NCBI GenBank assembly: GCA_035299425.1
Contig: DATGWP010000051.1
Span: 1-22,074, forward strand
DNA length: 22,074 nucleotides
Origin: Bog-950 sp035299425
GTDB lineage: Bacteria; Bacteroidota; Bacteroidia; Chitinophagales; LD1
Direction: 5' to 3'
Position numbers and translations under genes: made by a program. Positions within the stretch are counted from its first letter, which is position 1. Each line of letters opens with the position of its first letter. Below, piece by piece: positions 13,169-20,509 of the stretch. The notes below the pieces were generated by a model. It was not told the origin of the DNA. It worked only from the letters and a program-made list of their open reading frames with translations, and ran no database searches.

Positions 13169-14851
13169 ATGAAAATCCTATTACCTGTTTTTCAAATGCT
13201 GGCAGGTATCGGCATGTTTCTCTTCGCCATGTACCTGTTAGAAGAATCCTTAAAAAACCTTTCGGGCCGAAAGTTTAAACTCTTTCTACAACGCATTACT
13301 AAAAACAGATTTAGTGCAGTAGCCGGCGGCGCTGTTGTTACAGCGGTGCTTCAAAGCAGTTCTATGGTTTCGCTAATGGTGCTGGCCTTTGTTGGGGCTG
13401 GTGTGTTTAGTTTGGAAAATGCACTGTCTGTTATTTTGGGGGCCAACCTGGGCACCACCCTTACCGGCTGGCTGGTGGCTACACTGGGGTTTAAGGTAAG
13501 TATAGAGGTGGCGGCCTATCCTGCTGTATTTGCAGGTGGGGTGCTGCTTATTGTTTTGGGCAATCGCAAATCGGTAAAATACCTATCGTATTTTCTTATA
13601 GGTTTTGGCCTGGTGTTTATCGGGTTATCGTTTATGAAAACAGCTATGGAATCGCAGGTAAAGGAATTTGACTTTGCCAGGTATGCAAATATGTCGCTCG
13701 CAGTTTTTTTACTTATAGGATTTATAGTTACCACGCTTGTTCAGTCCAGCTCTGTAACTATGGCACTAACGCTAAGTGCGCTTCATGCCGGGGCTATTGG
13801 TTTTCCGGCGGGGGCTGCTATTGTACTCGGATCTGAAACCGGCACTACTATTAAAATACTGGTTAGCGCAGTAGGTGGCAATGTATCTAAAAAGCGGGTG
13901 GCGCTGGGCACCTTTCTCTTTAATCTCTCGCTTACCGCAGTAGCTTTTGCTTTGCTAAAACCTATACTGCATACTATTACAGGTATATTAAACATAAGCG
14001 ACCCGCTTATTGGTTTGGTTACGTTTTCAACCTTTACCAATATACTTACCATTGTTATTTTTCTGCCCATACTTACACCCTTTGCCAAATTTTTAGAGCG
14101 GTTTTTTAAATCAACCGATGCCACGGTAGCCGCCTTTATTGGCCATGCAAATGTGGCCGAACCTGAAACTGCCCTGGACTTATTTCGGCGCGAAACCGAG
14201 TACTTTATGCATAATGCTATGCTTTTTAACCTGGAGTTGTTTGGTATAGATACTAGAATGCAGCAGGAAATTTCTGTGTTTAAAGACATAAACGTGAAGA
14301 GGAAATTCTTTTCTAAACCGGCAGAAGAGAAGTATGTGTTTTTAAAAGAACTGCAAGGAGAGTTGCAGGTGTTTTATTTAGAGCTAAGGGCCAGGCTGCA
14401 GGATGCCCAGGGCCCGCAGCTAAATCAATACATTTCATCGGTGCGCAGCACTATGTATGCGGTTAAATGCATAAAAGATATCGGTTCCAATATTTCTAAC
14501 CTTAGTAATTCATCCAAAGACATTAAGTTCAATTTTTTCATCAGCCACAAAAAAGAAACCGAAGAGTTTTATCTTTTGCTCAATAGGTATATGCAGCAAA
14601 GGGAGAACGTTGATTTGAAATCACTAAGGGCAGCTTACGATATAGTGCTGGCCAACTACAGTTCTGCCCTCAACAATTTTTACAAAGAAGCCACCAATGC
14701 ACCTGTTGAAGATTTGGACATTACTATGGCTATCAATTTCAACCGCGAGCTCTTTACATCTAACAAAGCTATGCTGATGGCTGTTAAAGATTTTTTGCTT
14801 AACGAGCAGGAAGCTAAAGAGTTTAACGAGATACCGGGGTATATGACATAA
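13169..14851 (+). CDS. Na/Pi cotransporter family protein with PhoU-like domain
   Basis: This is a 560-residue inner-membrane protein of the NptA/YjbB type, which couples sodium entry to phosphate movement. The family contains two inverted Na/Pi repeats, each with a QSSS signature; both are visible, at residues 62-65 (VLQSSSMVSLMVL) and 192-195 (LVQSSSVTMALTL). Each is followed by a Gly-rich helix with GANLGTTLT or GSETGTTIK, the expected ion-binding elements. About eight to nine membrane helices cover residues 1-310. The remaining 240 residues are a cytoplasmic PhoU-like helical domain, which is typical for YjbB-type members. The reading starts at MKILLPVFQMLAGIGMFLF. No other phosphate gene (pst, pho) is nearby. 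The direction of transport and the true substrate in this organism are not shown by sequence. Confidence 0.9.
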   Translation: MKILLPVFQMLAGIGMFLFAMYLLEESLKNLSGRKFKLFLQRITKNRFSAVAGGAVVTAVLQSSSMVSLMVLAFVGAGVFSLENALSVILGANLGTTLTGWLVATLGFKVSIEVAAYPAVFAGGVLLIVLGNRKSVKYLSYFLIGFGLVFIGLSFMKTAMESQVKEFDFARYANMSLAVFLLIGFIVTTLVQSSSVTMALTLSALHAGAIGFPAGAAIVLGSETGTTIKILVSAVGGNVSKKRVALGTFLFNLSLTAVAFALLKPILHTITGILNISDPLIGLVTFSTFTNILTIVIFLPILTPFAKFLERFFKSTDATVAAFIGHANVAEPETALDLFRRETEYFMHNAMLFNLELFGIDTRMQQEISVFKDINVKRKFFSKPAEEKYVFLKELQGELQVFYLELRARLQDAQGPQLNQYISSVRSTMYAVKCIKDIGSNISNLSNSSKDIKFNFFISHKKETEEFYLLLNRYMQQRENVDLKSLRAAYDIVLANYSSALNNFYKEATNAPVEDLDITMAINFNRELFTSNKAMLMAVKDFLLNEQEAKEFNEIPGYMT

Positions 14852-14901
14852 GCATTTTTAGCATGCTTCACTTGTCCGGGAATGTCGGGTAATATGAACG
14901 A

Positions 14902-15354
14902 TTATTTCTTAAACAGCTCATCCAGCACTACCTTGCGGTGGTCGAAGATTTGGCGTACGGCGCGGTGCACAAACAGTTGGCCGGCCAGCCAGCCGAAAAT
15001 TGATTTGCCGATATCGTAATGCAGAATGTCGGTCATCATAACTCCGCCTTCCATTTCGGCAAAGTGGTGCTCGTGGTGCCAAATGTTGTAGGGCCCCTGG
15101 CGCTGCTCATCTACAAAAAACTGCAGGGGTTTAATGTGTGTTATTTCGGTAACCCACTGCATGGGTATATTCAGCATGGGCATTATCTCGTAGCGTATTA
15201 TCAGGCCCTCATACATCTGCTCAGGTATTTCGCTCAGCACCTTGAATTTCATCTCCGGCGGTGTTATTTTATTAAGGTTGGTGGGTGTGGCAAAAAAACT
15301 CCAGGCCTCGGCCAGTGTAATGGGTAAAAATTGTTGTTGCTTTATATAATGCAT
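14902..15354 (-). CDS. SRPBCC (START-like) ligand-binding family protein
   Basis: This is a 150-residue cytoplasmic protein. I used the ATG at 15352-15354 because the longer frame begins only with TTG at 15369. The typical SRPBCC opening is present: strand FLPITLAEAWSFFATPTNL, then KITPPEMKFKVLS, and later strands HHEHHFAEMEGGVMMTDI. It ends with an amphipathic helix (AVRQIFDHRKVVLDELF) that would close the hydrophobic pocket. Proteins of this size with 'TPxNLxKITPPxMxF' are common in many bacteria and are often annotated as cyclase/dehydrase-like or cell-division-inhibitor-like without evidence of function. It is convergent with the transporter gene 50 bases away. Just upstream lies the left inverted repeat of the DUF559 cassette. 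Confidence 0.85.
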   Translation of the reverse strand: MHYIKQQQFLPITLAEAWSFFATPTNLNKITPPEMKFKVLSEIPEQMYEGLIIRYEIMPMLNIPMQWVTEITHIKPLQFFVDEQRQGPYNIWHHEHHFAEMEGGVMMTDILHYDIGKSIFGWLAGQLFVHRAVRQIFDHRKVVLDELFKK

Positions 15355-15426
15355 ATGCGATAGAAACAAGTTTGAGGCCGAAAGGTTCTTTTTCGTCTTG
15401 TGTTTGCCAGGAATGAGTACCTGGTT

Positions 15427-15454
15427 CCTCCCCTGGGGGAGGTTAGGTGGGGGA
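15427..15454 (+). repeat. Left 28-bp inverted repeat of the DUF559 cassette
   Basis: It begins CCTCCCCTGGGGGAGG, itself a near-palindrome, and continues TTAGGTGGGGGA. It is the exact reverse complement of 15896-15923. It lies 21 bases beyond the nuclease stop codon. Confidence 0.85.
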
Positions 15455-15475
15455 TGTATTTGTGCTATAGAAGTA

Positions 15476-15871
15476 TTAATGCGATTTTAACCCACCGGAT
15501 TGTTTTATTTCGGTTACCCGCCCTTCAATCATTCTGGCCACATTCACAATGTCTGTCATTACCATGTAATGAGTTATGCGCAACGTTTTATAACCTAATA
15601 CCTCTAATCGTTCATCTCGCTTTTTATCTTCTGCTAATTTATGGTCATGATTTAATCCGTCTATCTCAATTACAAGCATGAGTTCTTTACAAAAGAAATC
15701 TACAATGTAGTTATCGATGGCGCGTTGCCGGCTAAACTTGTAGCCTAACATTTTGGCATTACTTAGAACTTCCTTCCAGAGTTTTCGCTCTCCGGGTGTG
15801 CTTTCTTTTCTGAGCCTGCGGGCCAAGGGCTTTAGGTTTTTGTTGTAGTTGTAATTGGAAGGTTGCGGCAT
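15476..15871 (-). CDS. DUF559 domain nuclease (VSR-like fold)
   Basis: This is a 131-residue protein. The open frame reaches upstream through the flanking repeat, but I start it at the ATG at 15869-15871 (MPQPSNYNYNKNLKP) because the extra 36 residues only translate repeat DNA. The DUF559 core is complete. The opening LARRLRKESTPGERKLW (16-32) is followed by FSRQRAIDNYIVDFF, with D58, and LMLVIEIDG, with E69 and D71, which match the acidic residues of the PD-(D/E)xK / Vsr-type site. The closing RDERLEVLGYKTLRIT (85-100) completes it. The family is assumed to be DNA nucleases by fold; few members have been tested. The gene fits tightly between the two 28-bp inverted repeats, so its job may concern those repeats. 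No methyltransferase or other restriction gene is adjacent. Confidence 0.9.
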   Translation of the reverse strand: MPQPSNYNYNKNLKPLARRLRKESTPGERKLWKEVLSNAKMLGYKFSRQRAIDNYIVDFFCKELMLVIEIDGLNHDHKLAEDKKRDERLEVLGYKTLRITHYMVMTDIVNVARMIEGRVTEIKQSGGLKSH

Positions 15872-15895
15872 AAAATAAATATAGCTAAAACAGCC

Positions 15896-15923
15896 TCCCC
15901 CACCTAACCTCCCCCAGGGGAGG
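15896..15923 (-). repeat. Right 28-bp inverted repeat of the DUF559 cassette
   Basis: This is the exact reverse complement of 15427-15454. It is extended by GATAACAGCCG to 15934, bases that also border the solo copy at 195-204 (reverse orientation) and the copy at 5020-5029. It lies 24 bases upstream of the nuclease start codon. Confidence 0.85.
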
Positions 15924-15937
15924 GATAACAGCCGAAC

Positions 15938-16040
15938 AGCCTCCCCCAGGGGAGAAATAACGCCGAACAGCTCCCCCACCTTCCCGCATTCCCGCTAAGG
16001 GTGGGATGAAACAAAGGCGGGATGAAACAGACCTCATCCA
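15938..16040 (-). repeat. Tandem broken copies of the G/C repeat
   Basis: Directly after the right inverted repeat, partial copies follow: CTCCCCCAGGGGAGAAATAA (15941-15960), then CTCCCCCACCTTCCCGC (15971-15987) and CCCGCTAAGGGTGGGATGAA, then GGCGGGATGAAACAGACCTC. The GGGATGAAAC piece appears twice. The last part resembles 4941-4975. It looks like repeated insertion or recombination at one spot. Confidence 0.6.
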
Positions 16041-16098
16041 GAGGAGGAATCAGGTAACCATTTAGTACAAGTGTGGTTTAAATTATAAGGTGGATGGG

Positions 16099-16127
16099 TA
16101 GAACAAATTAAGTGGTAATTTGTTCTA
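16099..16127. promoter_or_regulatory. 12-bp perfect inverted repeat upstream of acyl-CoA dehydrogenase gene
   Basis: TAGAACAAATTA (16099-16110) and TAATTTGTTCTA (16116-16127) are exact reverse complements around AGTGG. It is about 155 bases before the acyl-CoA dehydrogenase start, and no T-run follows on either strand. A dimeric regulator site, for example of the TetR type that often controls fatty-acid genes, is possible; a hairpin in a leader is the alternative. Confidence 0.35.
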
Positions 16128-16222
16128 TTCAGGCTGCCTGGCAGTAGTTGTTGGTATGACACCAACGGTTGCCAAAGCTGGCACGCGGCCACACCCTTAT
16201 TTTAACAAAGTAATCAGGGATG

Positions 16223-16250
16223 TTTGCCATCCGGTTTTTTTCTACATTCG
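16223..16250 (+). promoter_or_regulatory. Possible Bacteroidota-type promoter
   Basis: TTTG at 16223-16226 is followed, 16 bases later, by TACATTCG at 16243-16250. The second element matches the TAnnTTTG -7 consensus at all but one position. The start codon lies 29 bases downstream. The spacing is at the short end for this promoter type, so this is only a candidate. Confidence 0.3.
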
Positions 16251-16279
16251 TTACCATACTTTTAAAAACAAAAACAAAA

Positions 16280-17458
16280 ATGACAACCAATCCATTCACA
16301 CCCGAGCACGAGTTGCTCCGTCAATCATTCCGTCAGTTTGTAGAGGCCGAGATAGCACCCAACGTAAAGTACTGGGAGGAGAATAAAATATGCGAGCGCG
16401 AGGTATTTAAGAAAATGGGCGAGCAGGGTTTTTTTGGCGTTAGCTTTCCGGAGGAGTATGGCGGCAGCGGTATGGATATGTGGAGCGCCGTGGTAATAAG
16501 TGAGGAGCTGACGAAGGCCAATATAGGTGGATTATCAATGTCGCTGTATGCACATACTTATTTGCCATTGCCGGTACTGTTGGCACTGGGCACCGAGGAG
16601 CAAAAGCACAAATACCTGGCACCGGCACTGAAGGGTGAGAAGGTAGCCGCATTGGGTATTACCGAACCGGGTGCAGGTAGCGACGTGGGTGGTATAAAAA
16701 CTACCGCCGAAGATAAAGGCGACCACTACCTGGTAAACGGCAGCAAGATGTTTATTACCAACGGTACTATGGCCGATTTTATAGTACTGGCTGTGCGCAC
16801 CGGCGAGGGCCACGCATTATCTTTATTATTATTTGATACTACTACACCTGGTTTTTCTGCTACGGCGGTACACAATAAGCTGGGTATGCACAGTAGCGAT
16901 ACGGGCCAGTTGTATTTTGAAAACTGTGTAGTGCCTAAGAGCGCGCTACTGGGCGAAAAAGATTTTGGGTTCTACTACATAATGGCCAATTTTCAGGAAG
17001 AACGCCTGATAGCTTCTATTACCGGTACTGCATCGGCACAGGCTGCGGTGGATAAGGCTAAAAAGTACATGCTTGAGCGTGAAGCCTTTGGCCGCCCTAT
17101 TGCCAAGTTTCAGGTGCTGCGCCACAAAATAGCGCACATGGCTATTATTACCGAAGCCTGCCGTTCATTCTCGTACCGTGCAGTAGCCGAGTTTATAGAG
17201 CATGGCCCTGCGGCTTACAAAATAATATCAATGGCTAAAGCATATGTGTGCGAAGAGGCCTTTAATGTGATAAACGATGCCCTGCAAATACACGGCGGGT
17301 GGGGGTATATGGAAGATTACGGCATTGCCCGCTCTTTCCGCGATATACGCCTGATGACCATGGGCGCTGGTACCACCGAAATTATGCATGAGATTATAAG
17401 CAAGATAGAGATGGACGAAGTGAAACACGATAAGCAGTTTGTAAAACAGCGTGTGTAG
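16280..17458 (+). CDS. Acyl-CoA dehydrogenase
   Basis: This is a 392-residue flavoprotein that would oxidise an acyl-CoA to the 2-enoyl-CoA in the cytoplasm, passing electrons to an electron-transfer flavoprotein. I start it at MTTNPFTPEH (16280), which matches the family's usual N-terminus, not at the upstream ATG at 16220. Seen in order are FFGVSFPEEYGGSGMD, the FAD/substrate motif ALGITEPGAGSDVGGIKT, KMFITNG, the second signature EERLIASITGTASAQ, the flavin-binding AFGRPIAKFQ and DALQIHGGWGYMEDY. The usual catalytic Glu of the YEGT motif is replaced (MGAGTTEIM). This is also seen in isovaleryl-CoA and long-chain types, which use a Glu elsewhere, so chain length cannot be fixed. It is followed by a strong hairpin terminator and is probably transcribed alone. 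Confidence 0.92.
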   Translation: MTTNPFTPEHELLRQSFRQFVEAEIAPNVKYWEENKICEREVFKKMGEQGFFGVSFPEEYGGSGMDMWSAVVISEELTKANIGGLSMSLYAHTYLPLPVLLALGTEEQKHKYLAPALKGEKVAALGITEPGAGSDVGGIKTTAEDKGDHYLVNGSKMFITNGTMADFIVLAVRTGEGHALSLLLFDTTTPGFSATAVHNKLGMHSSDTGQLYFENCVVPKSALLGEKDFGFYYIMANFQEERLIASITGTASAQAAVDKAKKYMLEREAFGRPIAKFQVLRHKIAHMAIITEACRSFSYRAVAEFIEHGPAAYKIISMAKAYVCEEAFNVINDALQIHGGWGYMEDYGIARSFRDIRLMTMGAGTTEIMHEIISKIEMDEVKHDKQFVKQRV

Positions 17459-17469
17459 GTAAGTTTTAT

Positions 17470-17501
17470 AATACGCCCTTCCGCATACGGGAGGGCGTAT
17501 T
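17470..17501 (+). terminator. Terminator after acyl-CoA dehydrogenase gene
   Basis: AATACGCCCTTCC (17470-17482) pairs with GGGAGGGCGTATT (17489-17501) with one G-T wobble, around a 6-nt loop. It starts 11 bases after the stop codon of the dehydrogenase gene and ends in TTTG. It fits an intrinsic terminator with a short T tail. Confidence 0.75.
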
Positions 17502-17575
17502 TGTTAATGCATTATAACATCCATTACAACAGGCAACAGTTTGTTGTACATTAGAGTCTTATACCAAACAGAGAG

Positions 17576-18328
17576 ATGAAAACATACCGTTATATTTTAC
17601 TGCTGCTGCCTGTGCTGTTTCTTGTGACGGGCTGCCACGATAAGGATAAGCATGAGCATGGTAACCTGAAACTGCAGTTGAATGCGTATGTGGGCAGCCA
17701 GCCTTTAAACTTTGGCAGCGGTATTTACAATGATGGTGTATCGCGCGAGTATTATTTCAGTAAGCTGAAATTTTACTTATCGCACATTAAGCTGGTGAAA
17801 GAAGATGGCAGCGAAGTAGAGGTAGAGGATGTTGCGTTTTTTGATTATGCAGATAACGCCTGGAAATCGGATTTGGTAAATGCAGATGCCGGTACGTATA
17901 AGGGCATAAAGTTTAGTGTAGGGCTGGACCCCACACAAAACTCTACCACGCCCACGGATTTAGATGACAGCGACCCTCTGGGCCCTAAAGACGATATGCA
18001 CTGGGACTGGCTTAAGTACCGGTTTGTAATTTTAGAAGGCACGGCCGATACCCTGGGTAATAATTTTGCCGGTGGCAACATTGGCCTGGTGTACCATGTG
18101 GGCCGTGATACCTGCTACCGCCAGGTTAGCTTAAGCAACGGCAACTTTACAGTAAATGCTGAAGGCGAAACTGTAATTAACCTGAATGTAGATTTACAAA
18201 CTCTGTTTACAGGCAGCGGAGCTATAGATATGTTTGTGGAGCCGGGTACCCAATCGGAGAACAGCGATTTGGCGGTAGCTATAAAATTTGCCGACCGGTT
18301 TGCACAAACGTTCTCTTACTCGGAATAA
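17576..18328 (+). CDS. MbnP-like copper-associated lipoprotein
   Basis: This is a 250-residue exported lipoprotein. The signal peptide ends in a lipobox, LVTGC, with Cys20. A His/Lys/Asp-rich tail (HDKDKHEHG) follows. The rest is a beta-rich domain with the MbnP-family signs I remember: an early YFSKLKFYLSHIKLV, GTYKGIKFSVGLD, the MHWDWLKYRFVILEG segment with Trp143 and Trp145, and YHVGRDTC. In the methanobactin system MbnP receives copper after the diheme enzyme MbnH converts one of its Trp residues to kynurenine. Here the next gene, three bases away, is just such a diheme enzyme. Bacteroidota often carry this pair without methanobactin genes, and none are seen here. Assignment to the family is by motif and neighbour; copper binding is inferred. 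Confidence 0.8.
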   Translation: MKTYRYILLLLPVLFLVTGCHDKDKHEHGNLKLQLNAYVGSQPLNFGSGIYNDGVSREYYFSKLKFYLSHIKLVKEDGSEVEVEDVAFFDYADNAWKSDLVNADAGTYKGIKFSVGLDPTQNSTTPTDLDDSDPLGPKDDMHWDWLKYRFVILEGTADTLGNNFAGGNIGLVYHVGRDTCYRQVSLSNGNFTVNAEGETVINLNVDLQTLFTGSGAIDMFVEPGTQSENSDLAVAIKFADRFAQTFSYSE

Positions 18329-18331
18329 ACT

Positions 18332-19462
18332 ATGAAACGGGCATTACTTCTTTTTATCCCTTTTGTATTGCTGGCCCTGATGCTACAGCAATGTAAGCCC
18401 GACCCTACGGTGTGCGATGATTGCAACACCGGTGAGCCCGATAGCCTGTATACCGGTGTGCCGGTAACCTTAACCAAGCCATTTAAGTTCCCTAATATAA
18501 ATCTGCCGCCAGGCACTAACCTGACCGAGGAAGGCATATTGCTGGGCCGCATGTTGTTTTACGACCCAGTGGTATCATCCGATAGTTCTATATCGTGCGC
18601 AAGCTGCCACAAGCAGGAGTTTGCTTTTAGCGATGGGGGCAAACAGTTTAGCCAGAATTTTTTTGGCCCTACGGCGCGTAACACCCCACCGCTGTTTAAC
18701 CTGATATGGATGCGGAAGTTTTTTTGGGATGGCCGCGCAGATTCGCTACATCTGCAGGCTGCCGATGCGATGCTACACGAGCAGAATTTTAATGCAGCAG
18801 TAGTGGTGCCTAAACTAGAAGCAAAGCCGGAATATGTAAGGCTGTTTAAGAAAGCCTTTGGCCGCCCGGGAACTATTACCGAGGATAAAATATCGCGGGC
18901 GCTGATGCAGTTTATGGCTACGCTTATTTCGGCCAATAGTAAGTTTGATAAAGTATCGCGCAACGAGGATGTGTTTACGCCGCTGGAAGCACGCGGCGAT
19001 AGTATATTTAAAACAGATATTTTTTCGGTGAGCCAGACTATAGACGGGGGCGATTGTTTCCATTGCCACTCGGGTGTGGGTAATACGATGATAGATAACG
19101 GTTTTCATAACAATGCGCTGGATGAGGTGAGCTCGTTTGATGGTTTCCCTGACCAGGGGCTGGGCAAAATAACCAATAGCCAGCTGGATAATGGCAAGTT
19201 TAAAACACCACACATACGCAATATAGAAGTTACCGGCCCGTACATGCGCGATGGGCGTTTTGCCACGCTGGAAGAGGTAATTGATTTTTATAACAGCGGT
19301 TTAAAAAATTCGCCTACTAACGACCCGCTGATGAAAACAGTACACCAGGGTGGGCTGCAAACCTTAACCGGTTACGATAAGCAGGCTATGATAGCGTTTT
19401 TGAAAACGCTGACCGACCAGGAGTTTTTGACTAACCCGGCGCACAGCAATCCTTTTAAATAG
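18332..19462 (+). CDS. Diheme cytochrome c peroxidase / MauG-MbnH-like protein
   Basis: This is a 376-residue exported, probably lipid-anchored protein (MKRALLLFIPFVLLALMLQQC, Cys21 as possible lipobox). The two c-type heme sites are CASCH (89-93) and CFHCH (242-246), the expected spacing for bacterial diheme peroxidases. Further family landmarks are LGRMLFYDP, FGPTARNTPPLFNL, FWDGRADSL, LMQFMATL, FKTPHIRNIEVTGPYMRDGRF and TLEEVIDFYNSG. The gene follows the MbnP-like gene by three bases, so it is probably co-translated, and its likely job is to oxidise that partner as MbnH does to MbnP rather than to remove peroxide. I cannot tell by eye whether the second axial ligand is Met or Tyr, which would separate peroxidase from MauG-type. 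Its end overlaps aguA by eight bases. Confidence 0.88.
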   Translation: MKRALLLFIPFVLLALMLQQCKPDPTVCDDCNTGEPDSLYTGVPVTLTKPFKFPNINLPPGTNLTEEGILLGRMLFYDPVVSSDSSISCASCHKQEFAFSDGGKQFSQNFFGPTARNTPPLFNLIWMRKFFWDGRADSLHLQAADAMLHEQNFNAAVVVPKLEAKPEYVRLFKKAFGRPGTITEDKISRALMQFMATLISANSKFDKVSRNEDVFTPLEARGDSIFKTDIFSVSQTIDGGDCFHCHSGVGNTMIDNGFHNNALDEVSSFDGFPDQGLGKITNSQLDNGKFKTPHIRNIEVTGPYMRDGRFATLEEVIDFYNSGLKNSPTNDPLMKTVHQGGLQTLTGYDKQAMIAFLKTLTDQEFLTNPAHSNPFK

Positions 19463-20507
19463 CAGGCTCCTGCTGGCTAAGACAGTGGAAACTACCCAGG
19501 CCCCATATCAGGTCGGTAGAATCTAACCCTACTACTTTTCTATCGGGGAAACATTTTTCGAGTATATCGAGCGCGCGTATATCATTCTTCTCATCGCGGA
19601 AGGTGGGCACTACCACATACTTATTAGCTATGTAGAAATTGGCGTAGGATGCCGGCAGGCGCTGCCCGTCGTACACCACAGGGGCAGGCATAGGCAGCTC
19701 AATTATATTCAGTTGCTTGCCTGTTTCGAGGCGCAAGGTGTGTAGTGTTTTTAAATTCTCCTGTAGCAGCTCATAGTTCTCATCGCCGGGGTTTTCTTCT
19801 ACCACGGTTACTACTGTATCTTCATTTACAAAGCGGGTAATATCATCTATATGCCCATCGGTATCGTCGCCTACTATGCCATCGCCCAGCCACAGTATGT
19901 TTTCTACGCCGTAGTAGTCAGTCAAATATTTTTCAATCTCCTTTTGCGACAGGTGCGGGTTGCGGTTTTTATTCAGCAAACAAGCGGTAGTGGTAAGCAG
20001 CGTGCCTTTTCCGTTAAACTCTACACTGCCGCCCTCCATTACTATACCGGGGTTAAATACCGGTAAGCCTAGTTCTTTACCTATCAATGTAGGTATTACA
20101 TCATCTAAATCGTACGGAGGATATTTATCGCCCCAGGCGTTGTAGCCCCAGTCTACTATTGCTTTTTCGCCCGTATTGCGATTAAGTAAAAATGCAGGAC
20201 CGTGGTCGCGGCACCAGGCATCGTTGGTAGGGTGCATGTAAAATTTTACCTTGGATAAATCGCAACCCATGGCTGTAAGATGTTTTACAGCAAACTGCTT
20301 CATGGTCTCATCCTTTACGTTGATGCACACCTCTTGCCCCTCTGCCACGAGTGTGATAAACTCTGCGTACACGGGGAAGATAGTATCAATCTTACCCGGC
20401 CAGCTTGCCTCTTTATGCGGCCAGCTAAGCCACATGGCGCGCTGCTTTGCGAATTCGGCAGGAAAGAAGTATCCTAACTCGCGGGGAGTTTTTGCTTGCA
20501 TAGTCAT
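19455..20507 (-). CDS. aguA: Agmatine deiminase
   Basis: This is a 350-residue cytoplasmic enzyme of the peptidylarginine-deiminase (PAD_porph) superfamily, which converts agmatine to N-carbamoylputrescine and ammonia. Visible motifs are the substrate-facing NDAWCRDHGP (95-104), the VMEGGSVEFNGKGT strand, the catalytic DGHIDDITRFV with H219, and the nucleophilic Cys342 in GLGSFHCLSQQEPA at the C-terminus. The length and ending match the family. The start may be the ATG at 20507 or the one at 20501. Its coding region begins two bases after the aguB stop, so the two form one operon (aguB first). It overlaps the convergent diheme enzyme gene by eight bases at the 3' ends, leaving no room for separate terminators. 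Confidence 0.93.
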   Translation of the reverse strand: MTMQAKTPRELGYFFPAEFAKQRAMWLSWPHKEASWPGKIDTIFPVYAEFITLVAEGQEVCINVKDETMKQFAVKHLTAMGCDLSKVKFYMHPTNDAWCRDHGPAFLLNRNTGEKAIVDWGYNAWGDKYPPYDLDDVIPTLIGKELGLPVFNPGIVMEGGSVEFNGKGTLLTTTACLLNKNRNPHLSQKEIEKYLTDYYGVENILWLGDGIVGDDTDGHIDDITRFVNEDTVVTVVEENPGDENYELLQENLKTLHTLRLETGKQLNIIELPMPAPVVYDGQRLPASYANFYIANKYVVVPTFRDEKNDIRALDILEKCFPDRKVVGLDSTDLIWGLGSFHCLSQQEPAI

Positions 20508-20509
20508 AA

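Larger units (their letters stand above)
15427..15934 (-). mobile_element. DUF559 nuclease cassette bounded by 28-bp inverted repeats
   Basis: Positions 15427-15454 and 15896-15923 are perfect reverse complements of 28 bases. Between them lies one gene only, a DUF559-type nuclease, with 21 bases after its stop and 24 before its start. The right copy extends a further 11 bases (to 15934, GATAACAGCCG) that are also found in the copies at 195-240 and 5013-5029. Related repeat pieces without the gene occur at 195-240, 4936-5029 and 15938-16040. I infer a minimal mobile or repeat-spreading unit; no target-site duplication could be made out, and mobility is unproven. Confidence 0.5.

Noticed and set aside
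12966..13172. 68-codon plus-strand frame before the Na/Pi gene
   Set aside because: It overlaps the transporter start by four bases, lies in AT-rich intergenic DNA and has no recognisable beginning or coding pattern.
15872..15979. N-terminal extension of the DUF559 protein to 15979
   Set aside because: The extra 36 residues only translate the flanking G/C repeat. The ATG at 15871 gives the normal family N-terminus and leaves the repeat intact.
17576..19462. Methanobactin biosynthesis locus
   Set aside because: Only the MbnP/MbnH-like pair is present. No MbnB/MbnC-type genes or precursor peptide were seen on either side.
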